DNA of 64,000 nt from Trochalopteron elliotii (GCA_024734555.1 JANPWX010000077.1:4482946-4546945), one strand, 5' to 3'. Shown: positions 26,877 through 40,139, counted from the stretch's first letter. Notes: a model not told the origin generated them from the letters alone. Program-made: numbers and translations.

Positions 26877-27004
26877 GTTTGTTTGGGGAGATTCTGGTGG
26901 GGGTTTTTTGTGTTTTGTTTGGTTGGTTTTTTTGGGGGGTGGTTTGTTTTTGTGTTTCTTTTTTTGTTTTATTTGGGGTTTTTTGTTTGTTTGTTCAGTT
27001 TTTA
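26877..27004. repeat. G/T-rich simple tract
   Basis: Almost every plus-strand base is G or T, with several runs of four to six G (for example GGTGGGGG near 26897 and TTTGGGGGGTGG near 26931). Two overlapping frames of 84 and 62 codons read through it only because stops are rare in such sequence. Confidence 0.85.
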
Positions 27005-27174
27005 TTTAAAAACTTGCTTCAGAAATTGGAATGTCAGTTTGCAGTAATTCCAAATAGGATGCGAATATTATTTTGTACTCTTAAAATTTATTGATAGATT
27101 AGCTTTGGTGTTACTAGGTAATAAATATACAACTTTGTTAAGTTTCCCAGCAAATGTATCCAACATTGGCACTT
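27005..27174. other. Non-coding DNA between a G/T tract and CR1
   Basis: The sequence is short and AT-rich, with no feature recognised. Confidence 0.5.
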
Positions 27175-27660
27175 AATCACAGAATCTCAGAATCAAAAAA
27201 CAGTCTGGGTTGGAAGAAACCTCAAGGGCCATCTAGTCCAATCTTTTATAGCAAAAACACTGGAAAAGATGGCCCAACACTCTCTCCAGCTGAATCTGTA
27301 AAGTGTGAAATGCTGGGGAATGATCACTTCCCAGGGGAGATTATTCCAATGGCTAATTTCTCTTTTGAAGAATTGTCCTCTTGTGTCTAATGAGAATCTA
27401 CTCAGGAGTAATTTGTATCCATCTTCCCTCATATTTTCTATATGACTCCTCGTAAAAAAGGGAGTCTTCTTGCCCTTTACAGCTACCCTTTAAATACCAC
27501 AAGATCATGACAAGGTCTTACCTTCGCCTTCTTTTATCAGGGCAGAAAAAACGCAATTCCATCAACGTTTCTTATGGCAGGCTTCCACTTCCAAGTCCTC
27601 CACTTGTCTTTGTTGCTCTTCTATGATCCTTGCCAGCCTCCCCACACCTTTATTTAGTAC
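27175..27660 (-). mobile_element. CR1 LINE 3' fragment, about 490 bp
   Basis: It begins AATCACAGAATCTCAGAATC, then GGTTGGAAGAAACCTCAAGG and CCATCTAGTCCAATC, the antisense CR1 3' end. It runs on through decayed 3' UTR and distal ORF2-type sequence (for example CAAGATCATGACAAGGTCTT). It ends where a second CR1 3' tail begins. Short frames on both strands within it (27154-27390 and 27193-27432) are shadows of this repeat. Confidence 0.88.
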
Positions 27661-28180
27661 CATGGAACCATGGAATCATAAAATTCTTGGGTACGAAGGG
27701 ATCTTAAAGATATTTAGTTCTACCTTCCTGCACAGTGGGCTGAGACAAATCCCACTAGACCAGGTTGCACCACCCAACCTGATGTTAAACTATTTCAAGG
27801 ATGGAGCATCCATTACTTCTCTAGGCAACTTGTTCCAGTGTCTTATCACCCTCTCAATATAGTATTTCTCCCTAGTATTCAATTTAGAACTATTGTTTTT
27901 CAGTTTAGAGCCATCCCTCCCTGCTCCTGTCACTGTATGTCCTTGTCAAAAGTCTTTCTCACCTCTCTTATACCTTCAGGTACTGGGGGGTTGCTAGAAG
28001 GTCTTCCCAGGCCCTCCTCTTCTCTAGGCTGAACAACCTCAAATCTCTCAAACCTGTCTCACCCTAAACAGGTCCTTGTCCTTCTTATATTGAGGATCCC
28101 AGAGCTGGATGCAGCATTCCAGGCAGTTGTCTCAGCAGAGAACTGCATTTTGGAGTCTTATTCTGTCTGAAACCCATGGT
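27661..28180 (-). mobile_element. Second CR1 LINE 3' fragment, directly adjoining
   Basis: A fresh antisense CR1 tail (CATGGAATCATAAAATTCTT) is followed by the usual order: GGATCTTAAAGATATTTAGT, the ACTTCTCTAGGCAACTTGTT block, TGAACAACCTCAAATCTCTC and CCCAGAGCTGGATGCAGCAT. The right border near 28180 is approximate. It is better preserved than its neighbour at 27175 and probably belongs to a different subfamily. Confidence 0.9.
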
Positions 28181-30423
28181 GAGTTTTGTTGGCAGATTCT
28201 GTTGCCATTTCAAATTTTATACAATGTGCAAGAGAAATATAAATGGGACTATAGATATGAATATGGCCTATGGGAGACTCAAACCTTTTAGTAGCAGCAG
28301 ACAGAACAGACAAGGTACACCAACATGATACAAATCCCCTATATGCAGGCATTCAATCAAATTAAATCACATGTCCCAATTCAATGGAGAATTAATAGAC
28401 TTTTTTGTCAAACTATCTATACAGAATATCAAAACCTGATTTTATTTTCTGTTTTTTCATTAGAGTTTTTTGCTTTATTGGCAAGACATGAAAAAAAAAT
28501 AGATTCCTCCTTTGTGAAGAACTTTATTTACCTTATGAATCTACTGTTCATTTGAGCTTGGTTTCATGAATCAGCCTTTGACTTGGATTTAGTCTCAGAA
28601 GTGAAATTAAGGAGTGGTGGAATTGACATCCCAAAGCCATATGATAACTCGACCTGGCTTAAGTTTGTGTATTGTCTTCTAGTGATTGGGAACATCCTCT
28701 GTCTTGATGGTGACCAAGTTTGGTACTAGGAATCACATTGGTATTGTGATTGAAGTGTGTATTGCAATTGACTTATTTTGTTAAATATGTTTACATTGTA
28801 TTTTCACCATATTTTGTATCACTCTTCTGTATTGGAAATCCTCTGTAACATCAATTATCTTCAAATAAGTAACCATGATATTCAACCTTGCACCCTCCAA
28901 GTGTGGAATATCTAAAAGAACCTGATCAGAGGGTATTGAGCCAGGGACTGTGTCATTACATAACGTGATTTATTGGTCTCATATCTCACCATAAAATGTT
29001 ATTTTCAACACAGCATAATACCCAAGCTTTGTGTTGCGAGGGATATTTTGTTCAGCAACTTCTAGACCTCAAAAAAACTTTGCAAGCAGAATGTAGAGAG
29101 CTTAAGTGTACAAAATGATTATTAATTGTGTAATTCTTAAAGGATACTAGACAAAGTGTTCATATGAGCCTCCCAGGTCACAGAGTCTTTTCTGGCTAAC
29201 CTTTTGTCAGGTTGTGAAGAAGATGGCCAGCTCCTGTTCCAGACTGCTTTGTTTCCACAAAGTCTTAAACTTCTCTGTGCTGACATTCTCCTTGAACCCT
29301 GCAGAAACTAACAATCCTGTCTGGACACTTCTGCTTTTATCTAGAGTTTATCCTTTCTCACTTGGTAGAGTTCACCCTTCTAAACCTTTTCACCACTCAT
29401 TTTCACAGCTTCACAGTCTCCTCATAAGTCTGACTCAAGGTGACCAGACAGTTCCGTACCAGGCCTAAGGCCTTGGATGACAGGCAGATGAACCCCTGGG
29501 AACAGGAAGGAGCTAATGGAAGACTTTACAGGATGAGGGGTTCAAGATGCAGAAATGTCTAAAGCCAGTTATGCTTTCTGCCATCTGATTTGTTACTCTG
29601 AATTTGTAACATTTGCTGCATTTCGTATTGTTTGATTTCTTTGGCTACTAAGGTTCTAAATGGAAAATTTGAGAAAAATACAGAATGTATCTCATATTTT
29701 CAGTCTCTGAAATACTACTAAAATGACAATTCTCAGTTAGTCAAATGCCACTTGCACTTCCAGTGCCACAAAAGCAATTCAAAGTATGGTACTAACATCA
29801 GTGAGAATAGAAAGCTGACCAATACTTTACAGTTTTCCTAAAATCCTTGATTAATTCATATAAATTGTTGTTTTTATAAAAAAACCTGGCAGATTCTTTC
29901 TAAATCACAAGGGAAATATTGATCTTGCTTTCGTGATTTTATAGCTAAGAAAAATTGCAACAAAGAAAGGGAAAAGTGAGGTGTTTGATCAAGTTTGCAT
30001 ATTACTTAAATGGATAATCTTTTAATGGTGAGAATTGAATACACACAAAAATTAAATAAGAGAGCATTTTTTGTTTTCTTCCAGAGTGAGTTTCAATGAG
30101 TAAATGAATACCAATTATGATGCAATAATTTGTTAGTTTTTTATTACTTCTATTGGCAAATTACCTTAAATTTGCATTCTCTTGCAGATCAGAATTAGAG
30201 TGGGGGCAGAAAACTTTTTATGTAGGAAAATTTATTACTAAATAGTGCATTAGGAATATACTTATATCAAATTTTTCTGGGTTTTATTTTTACATAAAAT
30301 GGTATTGTTAGACAATTATTATCTAAATAAGCAAAATTCATACTGAAAATAAAATTTAAAAATGTGGATGAACTCAAAATTTCCAAGTACTCATCCTTAA
30401 AATTTCTAGTGTAGTTTTTGCAG
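28181..30423. other. Non-coding DNA, no gene recognised
   Basis: Frames of up to 84 codons (plus strand, 29214-29468) show no domain. The part from about 28560 to 29480 is slightly less AT-rich and could be an old, unrecognised repeat. I have no specific evidence for that. Confidence 0.45.
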
Positions 30424-31022
30424 TGCTGGTTTTATCTCAACCAGCAACTAAGCACCATGCACCACTTATTTACTCAGCCATTCCCCACCCGTCATGGTGG
30501 GATGGGGTGGAGAATGGGAAAAAGGTAAAACGCGTGCGTTGAGATAAGAACAGTTTAGCAATTTACATGAATTCATCTACTACCACTACAAATTGCAAGT
30601 AAATGGAGACAAAATTGCAAGAAAAATAGAAAAATTTTCCCAAGGGAAAGAACCAAAACAAAACAATGACACACTCTGCAGTTACTCACCACCGACTAAT
30701 GCCAAGCCTGTCCCTGACAGTGATCAGCCTCTTCTGGAGAACTCCACCAGTTTATGGATTAAACATGCTCTTCTGTGGCATGGAATATCCCTTTTGCCAG
30801 TTTGATTCAGCTGTCCTGTCTCCGCTGGGTTGTGCTGCATGGCAGAGCATGGGAAATTGACAAGTCCTTGATCTGGGGTAAGCACAACTTGGCAAAAACT
30901 ACATCATTGCATATTCAACATTATTTTCATCCTCAATACGAAACACAACACTGTTTGTACCACCTAATAGAAAGAAAATTAACTGTATCCAAAGCTCTAT
31001 TTGTCCAGCCAAAACCAGGACA
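30424..31022 (-). repeat. Near-complete solo LTR, minus orientation (GGGGTTAAACC family)
   Basis: On the plus strand it opens TGCTGGTTTTATCTCAACCA and then GCAACTAAGCACC (antisense U5 end). It passes through GGTGGGATGGGGTGGAG and TTGAGATAAGAACAGTTTAG (R/U5), then CATGGAATATCCCTTTTGCC (U3), and closes CCAGCCAAAACCAGGACA at 31022. At about 600 bp it is the fullest copy of this family in the window. It aligns by eye with 48428-48931. No exact 5-bp duplication is visible at the borders (TGCAG versus TATGG), and no internal ERV sequence adjoins it. Open frames at 30593-31047 are shadows. Confidence 0.85.
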
Positions 31023-31606
31023 TATGGTTTTTGTGTTTTTAATCTAAAAACTCCAAGCAAAAATCTTTAAAGAAATAATATATATATAAAGAAATAATAC
31101 ATATATCAATTTAGTTACTATTATTTCTATTGGTTTAAATACAGACAAATTTATAAAGATTGTTATTCACATTTATTAATGGTTTGGAAAGCTAGTCACA
31201 CCTTGCCTGATGCATAAAATTAAATGTCTACATATCAGTATTTTTTACTCTCCAAAGTGAAATTTACCATAGTAAGCTGGTGTAGCTGGAATAATAAAAA
31301 AAAATACAACAAGAATCTGATAGCTGGGAAAGAAGATAATGGTTTCAATAAGCAAACTCTACAGCTTTTTAATTTTTTTTTCTCTTTTAATTCAGGTAGC
31401 TTTCTGTATCTGGCTTTTCTTACAGTTAATGACTGCTTTCAGAACTAAAGTTTTCTAGTTCATTCACACAGAACCATCTTCCTTGGCTTCCATAGCATTC
31501 ATCCTGGATTATCCCTCTTCTGTAAGCAGTGCCTTTTTCCCTTCTGACAGGATTCACATAATAATTTTTTCTTCTCATTCTGTTTGACAGATCTGAGAAT
31601 CAGTAA
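31023..31606. other. AT-rich non-coding DNA
   Basis: It includes an imperfect duplication of TAAAGAAATAATA at about 31068-31105 with ATATATATA between the copies. Nothing else is recognised. Confidence 0.5.
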
Positions 31607-31770
31607 CTTAAAAAAAACCCAAAGACAAAAAAACCAAAACAAAATAAAACCAAACCAAACCAAAAAAAAAAAAAAAGAAAACAAACCCCAACAACCCAAA
31701 CCAAACAAAAATCAGTTAAACAAAAAAACCCCAAACCAAACTAAACCAAACTAAACAAAACCAAACAAGT
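31607..31770. repeat. A/C-rich simple tract, (CCAAA)n-like
   Basis: The plus strand is almost wholly A and C with irregular CCAAA, CAAAA and CCCAAA units. A 69-codon minus-strand frame through it (31499-31708) is a composition artefact rich in Phe, Trp and Leu. Confidence 0.88.
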
Positions 31771-34700
31771 TTTGCAGCTTCCAGCTATTTTTCTTTGAAG
31801 ACAATGATTTATCTGTGTTGACCATTTACTCAATTCATAATATCTCCTTTCAAAAACATATTAATATCCAATTTAAGATCTGTCAGATCTAATATGTCTC
31901 ACATTGAATGAGTAAGTCATCGTTGATCTATCCTATTCTGAGACAAACAGATTCATTTCCTGAAATGAAAGTTCAAAATACTTAATGTCACTTTGTTGCT
32001 TCAGTTACAAACAGCCCACAAAGTATGTCTGGATCTTTCTTTTTTCTTGCAGTGGTCAATTCAAAGCTTGATTTTCTTGGATACTTTGGCAGTCTGAAAT
32101 CATAGTCAAGGTAAGGTAAATATTAATTGTATATTAATGTAGGGCTTCACGCACACAGTGAGATCTGAGAAGTTTTTACTCCTGCTGCCCATTTTTCTCT
32201 GAATTTTCAGCGCAGGTAGCACTCTCATGCAGGAGTCAAACTCATTCTTTCTCTTTAGCCTTAAGCAAACTGCCAAACCAACCAACCAAAAAACCAATCA
32301 ACTCCCTATTTATCTACCTTTGTCATAGAAGCATGTGAAATATTTGGATTTTTTTTCCTAATATATTATTCATGATACATTGTAGCTTTTTTTTTTTTTC
32401 CAGTATCATGATTTATTCTATTCCATTAAAATACAGACCTGGAGATTTTTTATTCCTATTGTTACTTTGGTTTTTCTGAGCTTGAAACACTGCTATTTAG
32501 GTTTGCCATGATTGACAGGCAATTAGTTGCTCCTGGGTCATTCATATTGTTTTTGCCTTCTCAGTCTATGAAATAAAGTAGGAAAAAGATATTTTCCACA
32601 TAATTTGTATCTGAAGATAAGGTCCAAAAATGAGGGTAATTTCTTTTCAAAAATGTTATAAGAAGAAAATTATTGTCTTTTAATTTCTATGTCAAGAGAT
32701 TGATGAATTGACAAGTTATAGCCAGATAGTAAGATTACTTCAAATGAAGGGCAGTTCTCTTAAGTGTATTGTGTTAGACTTTTTTACACCTGCATTGCCT
32801 GATTCATTCAGCTTTTAATGTGTACTTGAGGAGAGAAGATTAAACTATAGCAGCAAGATCAGTAAAAAGAAGTTTATTTCAAATAGCTGCAGATGAACCT
32901 TTCTATATGATTAGTTCACCCCATGAAACAAAGGGAAAAACTCCAAAATTAGATAAGATTGGGGTTTTTTGTTTGTTAAGGAGGTTGGAATAAAAGAGTA
33001 ATCAAAATATTGCAAAATATTTTATTACATAATTAAACTATTTTCCATGTGCTGCAGGCTTCTTCTATAGTAAAAGCTTTTCAATTTTCAGACTGCAAAA
33101 AAGTAATTTCGTTTTGTGCAGAAATGCTCTTTCACATTGATGTATTATAAAACTGATAGAAGATGGCATTTAAATTATAGTCAGTTGCAAATTAGTGTAT
33201 TCAGATGTAAAATAGTTTTCATTTAAGGGAAAGGTGCATCTCTTAAACGTTAAGAAAGACATTAAATGGCTTTGGGTACACATACCTTGTGCTGATGCTT
33301 TACAGAGAAATAGTCAATACTTGCTTGTTTTCTATTTCAGAAGGCAAGAGACTGGAAAAACATGAAAACATTTTATTTTCTTCCTCAAAGGACACCTGAA
33401 GTAATTCTTTCTTCCTGGGCAATTAAAGAGATAAAGTGAGAAAAAAAATAAGATTAATAATAATAATAAAAAGCAGAAATAATTATTTTTGAAAACTTCA
33501 TTTTTGACATTCTCATTTTGACCCATATCATTACCTAGGCAGTGTGTAGAAAGTCTAAACTTATAGTGTATTCCAATTTATTACAGTGGGGCATTAAGGA
33601 GAGATAATGGTTTAGTATTAGAGAAGCAGGGGCTTCTAAATTCTGAGAGAAAGCATTAACAATTTAGGATACAGTTCAGTTTTAGGAGAGTACTGGAAGT
33701 GTGGCTTTGAAAGACATGTATTTAAAATTATTCAGGAAGGAAGACTGCACATCTAAGAGCTTTGGGAAGACTACAGCATGAGTTTATGTGTTCCTACAAC
33801 CAAATATCATAGACTTCAACTCTGTCTTTGACCAGCGTACCAGAGGAAAATCCAACTTCAAACAGGAGTGAAGTATGATCACATTAAGCAAACTTGAGCC
33901 CATGTAGAAGAATTTGGATAAACTCTGAGAGTAGAGTTCGGTATGATTACATTGCTCATGCTTGTTTATAGCTACACCCAAGGAGATCAAGTGACAAAGT
34001 AGGAAATAAATTGTTTGCTATTTAAATATGTGCATATATGTTTATATATGCAAATACTTAAAATAGCCTAAGATACAGATATGTTTTCTCTCTTTTCTCA
34101 GCATCTGGTTAAACATTATTATTCTGAAAGGTAATGCTATTAATCTTCACCCTGACATCAAAGAAATATATATAAGTGTTTTTTCACTAGCATTTTATTC
34201 TTGCTTTTTTTAAACCCCCTGGCTGTAACCTTTGAGCATGGATGTTCAAAACAACTCAGCAGATTGCTTCATGCTGCATGGCTTTTAACCTGTTTGTTTT
34301 AAACATGAAATATCTATAGCATTTAATATTCTTGGCACATTTCCTTGTCTCTCAGCGTGAAGTTCATTATCCTATGCAAGAAAAATTAGCATAAAGACAG
34401 CCAATTTTAACTGAGCATCAGCCTGAAAAAAATGAGGGACTGAACTATCAGTTTCACACATGGGTCTGTGTCATGGCATGAGTCAGATAAGCTTTAGATG
34501 AGGACCAGCAGACCAGCACTGATATTGTTTTTAGCAGTTCAGTAGTCAGGTTCAGTGACTTTTAAAAGATTGGGTCCTCATAAACAGCTCTTCAGTGTAG
34601 CATCTTGCAAGAAATCTGGCCAGAGCTTCTTGTTTTATTTTGCCCCAGCTTACATCTTGTTTCTTCCTGAAGGAAAAAAAATAATTAATGAGAATTTTAA

Positions 34701-36027
34701 TAATGAAAATAAAAAAGGTGCTTTTATTTAATTGAATTTCATTCCTTCCCAACACCAAATGAATGCATTAGACAAGAAATTGGACTGCTCAGTTAAAGGC
34801 TTGAATATGACAAAAAAGTATTTGCTGGGAAAAAAACAGAGTTCCAGATATCTGAAAAAGTTTGTATATGAAATCATACAAATTGTAGGGTTATGAAAGT
34901 TATGTAAAAGCATGCATTCTTTGTCTCCATGGAAATCCCTCCTATCTCCATCTGAGAGGGAAAGAACAGCTGGCAAAATCAAAGCCAGCATTATCCCTTC
35001 AAAATCAAGAACAATACACTATGCACAATCAACTTTCCTGGAAAGAAAAATGCTTATTTGCTCAAAAGCTAATGAAGTGTACATGCCTCAAAATAATAAC
35101 TAGGAAGTCAGAGAGTGCCCTAAGCTCTGCCAGCTCTGCCAGTGTCATAACACAGGGCTCTCCCTTGACAGTAACTGTGACAGTAACTGTGAATACTAGA
35201 TAGACTGAACTATTAAAATCAAAAATGATTGATGCTTATTCAGAATCCCCACAAAAGGCTGTCCTTGACATGGACACCTTAAGGTATTCAGCTGATAAAC
35301 TCACAGTGCCTTGGTTTAGCAAACTGAGAGCCAGAAGATGCTCCCCAAGTACCTAAAGGTTATAATTGAACTTTGGCAAGACGTTTGCTTCAAGTAAATA
35401 ACCTCCCACTGGTCTACCCACAGTGTTATCTGCAGGTACCTTGTGTACTGACAGCTGTCCAGCAATCTGGAATTACTGAAATTTTGGCAGAAGTGTTCAA
35501 GCTTCTATGGTGGATGAGCAAATAAGTGGTGCTGAGCCAATAACCCCTCCACAGTTTGACTTCTGTTGGGTGCTGGCATAATAAAAACAGATAATTTGGT
35601 TTTCACTATATCCTTTGGAAACGGGGATCGTGACTTATATTTTCCTTTTTTATTTCAAGTACAAACTGCTAGAATGATGCATAGGGAAAAAGGAACAAAA
35701 GCTCTAGAAAGTGATGCAGAAGCAGAATTTCTAATATTCTGATTGTATAATTTATCCTTGTGTGCACTGGCTTCCATGCTGCTGAACTGCTCACCTGGAA
35801 AGATAACATTTCTAGAACTGAGAAGTAGGTTTCAGTTTGCCCCTTTTAATGTTAGGTCTGGGCAAATCCCTGATATTAAATATTGGCACTATTTTATGAG
35901 GGACTGTTCAAGCCCCCCCTTACTGAGAAAATGGTAAGTGAAAGGGCTTGGAGAAAGGGAGAATTTCAAAACATACACTCCAAATTATCACCACAGGCAC
36001 AATGAGATTGAGGGATTAATGGACTGA
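31771..36027. other. AT-rich non-coding DNA, no gene recognised
   Basis: It contains a (TAA)n run at 33454-33470 and a 12-bp tandem duplication (GACAGTAACTGT twice) near 35168-35191. Frames are at most 87 codons with no motif. No RNA gene or further LTR is seen. Confidence 0.5.
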
Positions 36028-36226
36028 TAGAATTATAGAACTCTGGAACCACAGAATCAGTTAGGTGGAAAGGGACTTCAGGAAGTCTGTACTCCAAGAT
36101 CCTGCTCAAGCAGGAGCAGCTCTGACGTCAGAAACTGTTGCTCAGATCTGCATTGAGCCTGATTTTGAAAACCTCCAAGAACAGAGTTAGAAAAATCTCT
36201 ATTGGTAACCTGCTCCAAATGCAGTT
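36028..36226 (-). mobile_element. CR1 LINE 3'-end fragment
   Basis: It starts AGAATTATAGAACTCTGGAA and then ACCACAGAATCAG, GTGGAAAGGGACTTCAGGAA, CTCCAAGATCCTGCTCAAGC and AAACCTCCAAGAACAG. This is the order of an antisense CR1 3' end of an older, diverged subfamily. Confidence 0.88.
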
Positions 36227-39200
36227 TTCATATAAACACTGATGAAGGACTGGAGGAAGAGGTGAACAACAAAAAATGTAAATGTTAAAGAAAGATAATT
36301 TAGTATTTATTTTGGTAATTTCCATGACTGTCTGATTTTCCTATCTTGACTGTATTGTGTGATTAAGGGGCTTGGTTTTCTTTGTGTTTGGCCTTTTTTT
36401 TTTTCTTTTTCCTTTTTTTTGTTCTTCATTGAATTGTTGGGGGGTTGATTCTGTAAGGACATTGTTAGCTTGCAGTTCAATGCAAGAAAAATGAATGCAT
36501 TTTAATTTAAGCATGCATAAATTTTGCCTATTAAAAACATTTTTATGTGATATAATAAAAACTCTATTGCCATAAACACTGTGTTGCCACAACAATGCCA
36601 TCTGAGAAACTTAAATCTGTAAATGTTGACTGTTTCATGTTGTCTGGCATGTCTATAAACATTTTGTGCACTTTAACTTTTACAGGCTGTATTTAACAGA
36701 TTATTGAAATCAAAACAAGTTTGTACGGAGGCAGCTGAGAACCTTATGTGTATTTTTGCAGATTTTTTTGAGTTAAATATACAGTACAAATCAATGCAAT
36801 ATAAGAAAACATAATGCATTATGGAAAGAAGCTGAGCAGGTGAATTACATGCCACAGGTTCCATGCTTTTATTCTATAGAATATAAATTGAATGTGAGAC
36901 TATAGCACTGATACAAAGTGTTAAACTCTGAAATTAATTGGTTCAAATAGTAGACCTTGAAACAGATGAGAAAATGCCAGTTTTCATGCAGCTTATGACA
37001 TACAGCTTTATGTATTTGGAAGACTTCATTAAAGACCACAGTTGCATGTGTCCTCAAGACTCCCTTGATAATAGGCTGGTTTTAGCCTATTACTCTATGA
37101 TGTGGTCACTCAAAATTGTGACACTTTTACATCCTTTTTTGCAGTTTGTGTATATAATTGCATTGATTAACAAACCTTACTGAAGCCATGCTTTCATTGG
37201 TTGTAAGCTTTTATGTTCACATTTTATGATTCCTCTGCCCATATGGGAAACTATCATATAAATTGTAGACGTCTGTGAAAGAAGTTACCAGTGACTTACA
37301 TATCTTGTGTGCTGCAGCTCCACATCAAGTCTCCAGTGTCCAAAGAGCTTCTTTGTTTGTAACTTATTCTATATTTAAAATTTGAGAAAATATTGGACTG
37401 AAAATAGCCTCTATTATTCATTCAGTGCAAAATTATCATTATATAAAGATGATGAAATAATTATTCTTGCAGTATTGAAATGATGGGGAGAGAAGCCTGT
37501 TTCAAAGATTTTTATATCAGCAGCTTAACTGTGTCTACAATGGATAGCATAGCAATGGTGCTATAAGGGAGAGTTCAAACTGAAAATGTCAAAAAGATAA
37601 TATAAATTGAAGGGAGAATGAAAAGAGATAAGGAAGAAGCAGGAGAAGATTAAGGCTTTTCAAAATGATTCTGTGTTCTAGTTTGTTCATCAACTGTCCC
37701 CAAAATAGACACCTAAATAAAGTGTGCTGGTAACCTACACCCCTTCAGAATGTAATGGACAATTGCTTAGAAGGCAGCTTTGCAAATAAAGAATTTATTT
37801 TTCCTCAGGAAAAAATAATTGCTTCTAAACTAAATGCAGTTTATATAAATAAAAATGTATCATAACATTCACACAAATACATAATAAATATATTTATGAT
37901 ATATTAACACAAAAGATAATACTTTTTATTTTATTAAATTATCAAAAATTTCTGTACATACCTCTTTTGTAAGAATTGATGTGACTAAACTAGTAAGTGT
38001 ATTAGCTCCTAGGTTGTGGCTACACTGTCTTCTGACTTCCCCAGAATGGTGTAAAAATATTTTCCATATCTACTCTGCTTATTATAAGCCCTGTGATATT
38101 TTAGAATGATAGGAGATTTAGTCCCTTGCATGCTTTCATAGTCTAATCTATAAGCAGTTGCTGTATGAAGGTAAATAGATAAATGAGAAATTATCTGATA
38201 GTAGGGTAAAAAATTAATTGAAAATACTATCTAGCAGTTCAGTAATTAGATATTTCTTAGGAAAGCAGAAGAAAATGTTTATCTTCCTGCAGACTGTTCT
38301 GATTGTTGGAATATGTTTGGTGGATTAAAGAGTTGTATGTGATGTTGTTCCAATGATGTCTGAAGACAGATATATTTTGCTTTCTCTTTGCATGCCATAA
38401 TGAAATTCAAACTTAACATTACATGTAGTTTAATAATCCACCACAAGTCATTAATTCAGATATCCTCTTCTCTTCACACAGGCACTTTTTTTTTCTGACA
38501 AGTTTGCCAGTAACTGAATTTGATAAGGGTAAATAAAACTACTTTTTCAGACAGGATGATTGTCTTTAAAAATGAACTAACGTTAAAACGTTATGGTGAA
38601 ATTCTGTCTAGGACAAAATGTTCTCCTCATGCAATAATTTTAAAGGAATACTTCTTCCATCTGGTAATTGGAATTCATAGTCTTTGGATCCAAACTCTTT
38701 TAATGAAAGAGCAATTGTCTAGGCAAACTCACTCATAAAAAATCCATTTTCACTGAAAGAAGGCTAGTTGAGATTTTGCAGTTCAATAGAATCCTCTTGT
38801 CTAAAATAAGCTCAGTTATTTGCATACATACAGGCCACAGATGGAAAGAAGATTCAAAAATAAAAACACCATCTGCATTTGTCTTTAATGACAAGTTATA
38901 TAGAAGACTGAGATTCTCATTTTCAATAACTACATTGCAAAATTGTTCACAAGATCTTCAGTCAGTCCTCTTCTGGTTTGACCCTGCAAAAAATTGCTAT
39001 AACACCTACCTATGTCAAAGATAATCAGAAGTTATCTGATTATATCAGAATATCTTTGTTATTAGGGATGAAACAAAATTTTCATCAATAAACGATTTGG
39101 ACTATTCTAGCAAATCAACTCTAATGTATCTACCGATTATTTTTTTTTTTGGTCAGTAGTTATACTCCTAAATATAAATAACATAAAATTTTCTATAATT

Positions 39201-39979
39201 GCGCTCAGTGACTGTGATGATCAGTTATACGGGTCCATAGCCTTGCCATGGACAAAATATAAGAAACAATAGTAATATTTGTTTTGCAACAGAGTCATTG
39301 CAAACTGAAGGCACTGTAAGGCCCCAAAATTACTGGATGAGACTCTTAGAAGGGCTTACAATTTCCATATACTCTGAGTCAGATGCACAGGACAAATATT
39401 GACAAGATATTCTCAAGAAGTCAAAACGAAATCTTTACTGGCAACTTTAGAAAATGAAAGACCTTTGGCAAAAGGTTTAGAGCAGCATTCAATCTGCATA
39501 AAACACTTCTCAAAGAATTAACTTCAGCTCATTCAACTTAGCAAACTCTAAACCTGTCTGATTTTAAGTTACTAAAGACATTTCTCAAAACTCTAAGAGT
39601 GAAATCGAAGAAGAAAAAGAAAGACAGAAAAGATATAGAAAAGAACAAATGTAACTACCATTCCTGTTTCCAGTGGTGTTCAGTTGATAGAAATTGTAAG
39701 ACGAGATAGGGTCCTTCCGTCCTTCCTCTTGGCAGACTTTTGCCCTTTTCACATAGCCACTTATAGATACATCTCTGTTTGAACCGGATCATAAAGAGCA
39801 ACCTGAAGAATTATGGTTGTTGTCAGGCCACTATGACATGGTGTGCTGATAATTTTTCTCATTAAAACAACTGTATTATCTCCGCATCATGTAGTTTTAT
39901 ATGGAATTGATGTGCCTTTGTACTAGTGGTAAATATTCACATTAAATGAAAGGGAAAGTTGAAAATCAATGTCATAAAT
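36227..39979. other. AT-rich non-coding DNA, no gene recognised
   Basis: T-rich tract at about 36387-36425. Frames reach 86 codons with no domain. A small perfect inverted repeat (TAACGTT/AACGTTA, 2-nt loop) lies at 38579-38594. The 6-bp duplication GTTGCA at 39980-39985 belongs to the next element. Confidence 0.5.
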
Positions 39980-39985
39980 GTTGCA
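39980..39985. repeat. Left target-site duplication (GTTGCA)
   Basis: GTTGCA here and at 40606-40611 flank the LTR exactly at its TG...CA ends. Six-base duplications are typical of alpha- and betaretrovirus-like (class II) integrations. Confidence 0.85.
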
Positions 39986-40133
39986 TGCGGTGGGTCAGCG
40001 TCCGCCTCACTCGGCTGGCCCCGGGACGCTGCCGCAAACAGGTGGTCCGTGCCTGCGTCGAGAGCAGGTGTATGGCGATGGAGAAGAGGAAATGAAAGGA
40101 GGGACTCTCTTGGGGGTGAAAACAGAACAGGAG

Positions 40134-40139
40134 TTTATT
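40134..40139 (-). terminator. Polyadenylation signal of the minus-strand LTR
   Basis: TTTATT on the plus strand is AATAAA on the minus strand, at the position matching 337-342 in the sister LTR and about 70 bp downstream of the TATA-like box. Confidence 0.6.

Noticed and set aside
29214..29468. 84-codon plus-strand frame in slightly GC-richer sequence
   Set aside because: No motif or domain, and the surrounding composition suggests an old unidentified repeat rather than a gene.
33341..33439. Possible terminal exon: good acceptor (TTGTTTTCTATTTCAG) followed by 32 open codons and TGA
   Set aside because: An open run of this length follows a chance acceptor in roughly one case in ten at this composition. 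The peptide is unfamiliar and no partner exon is visible.
35856..35932. Possible 77-nt exon with GTAAGT donor at 35933
   Set aside because: The acceptor (CCCCTTTTAATGTTAG) is interrupted by purines and the segment has no recognisable protein; within chance expectation.
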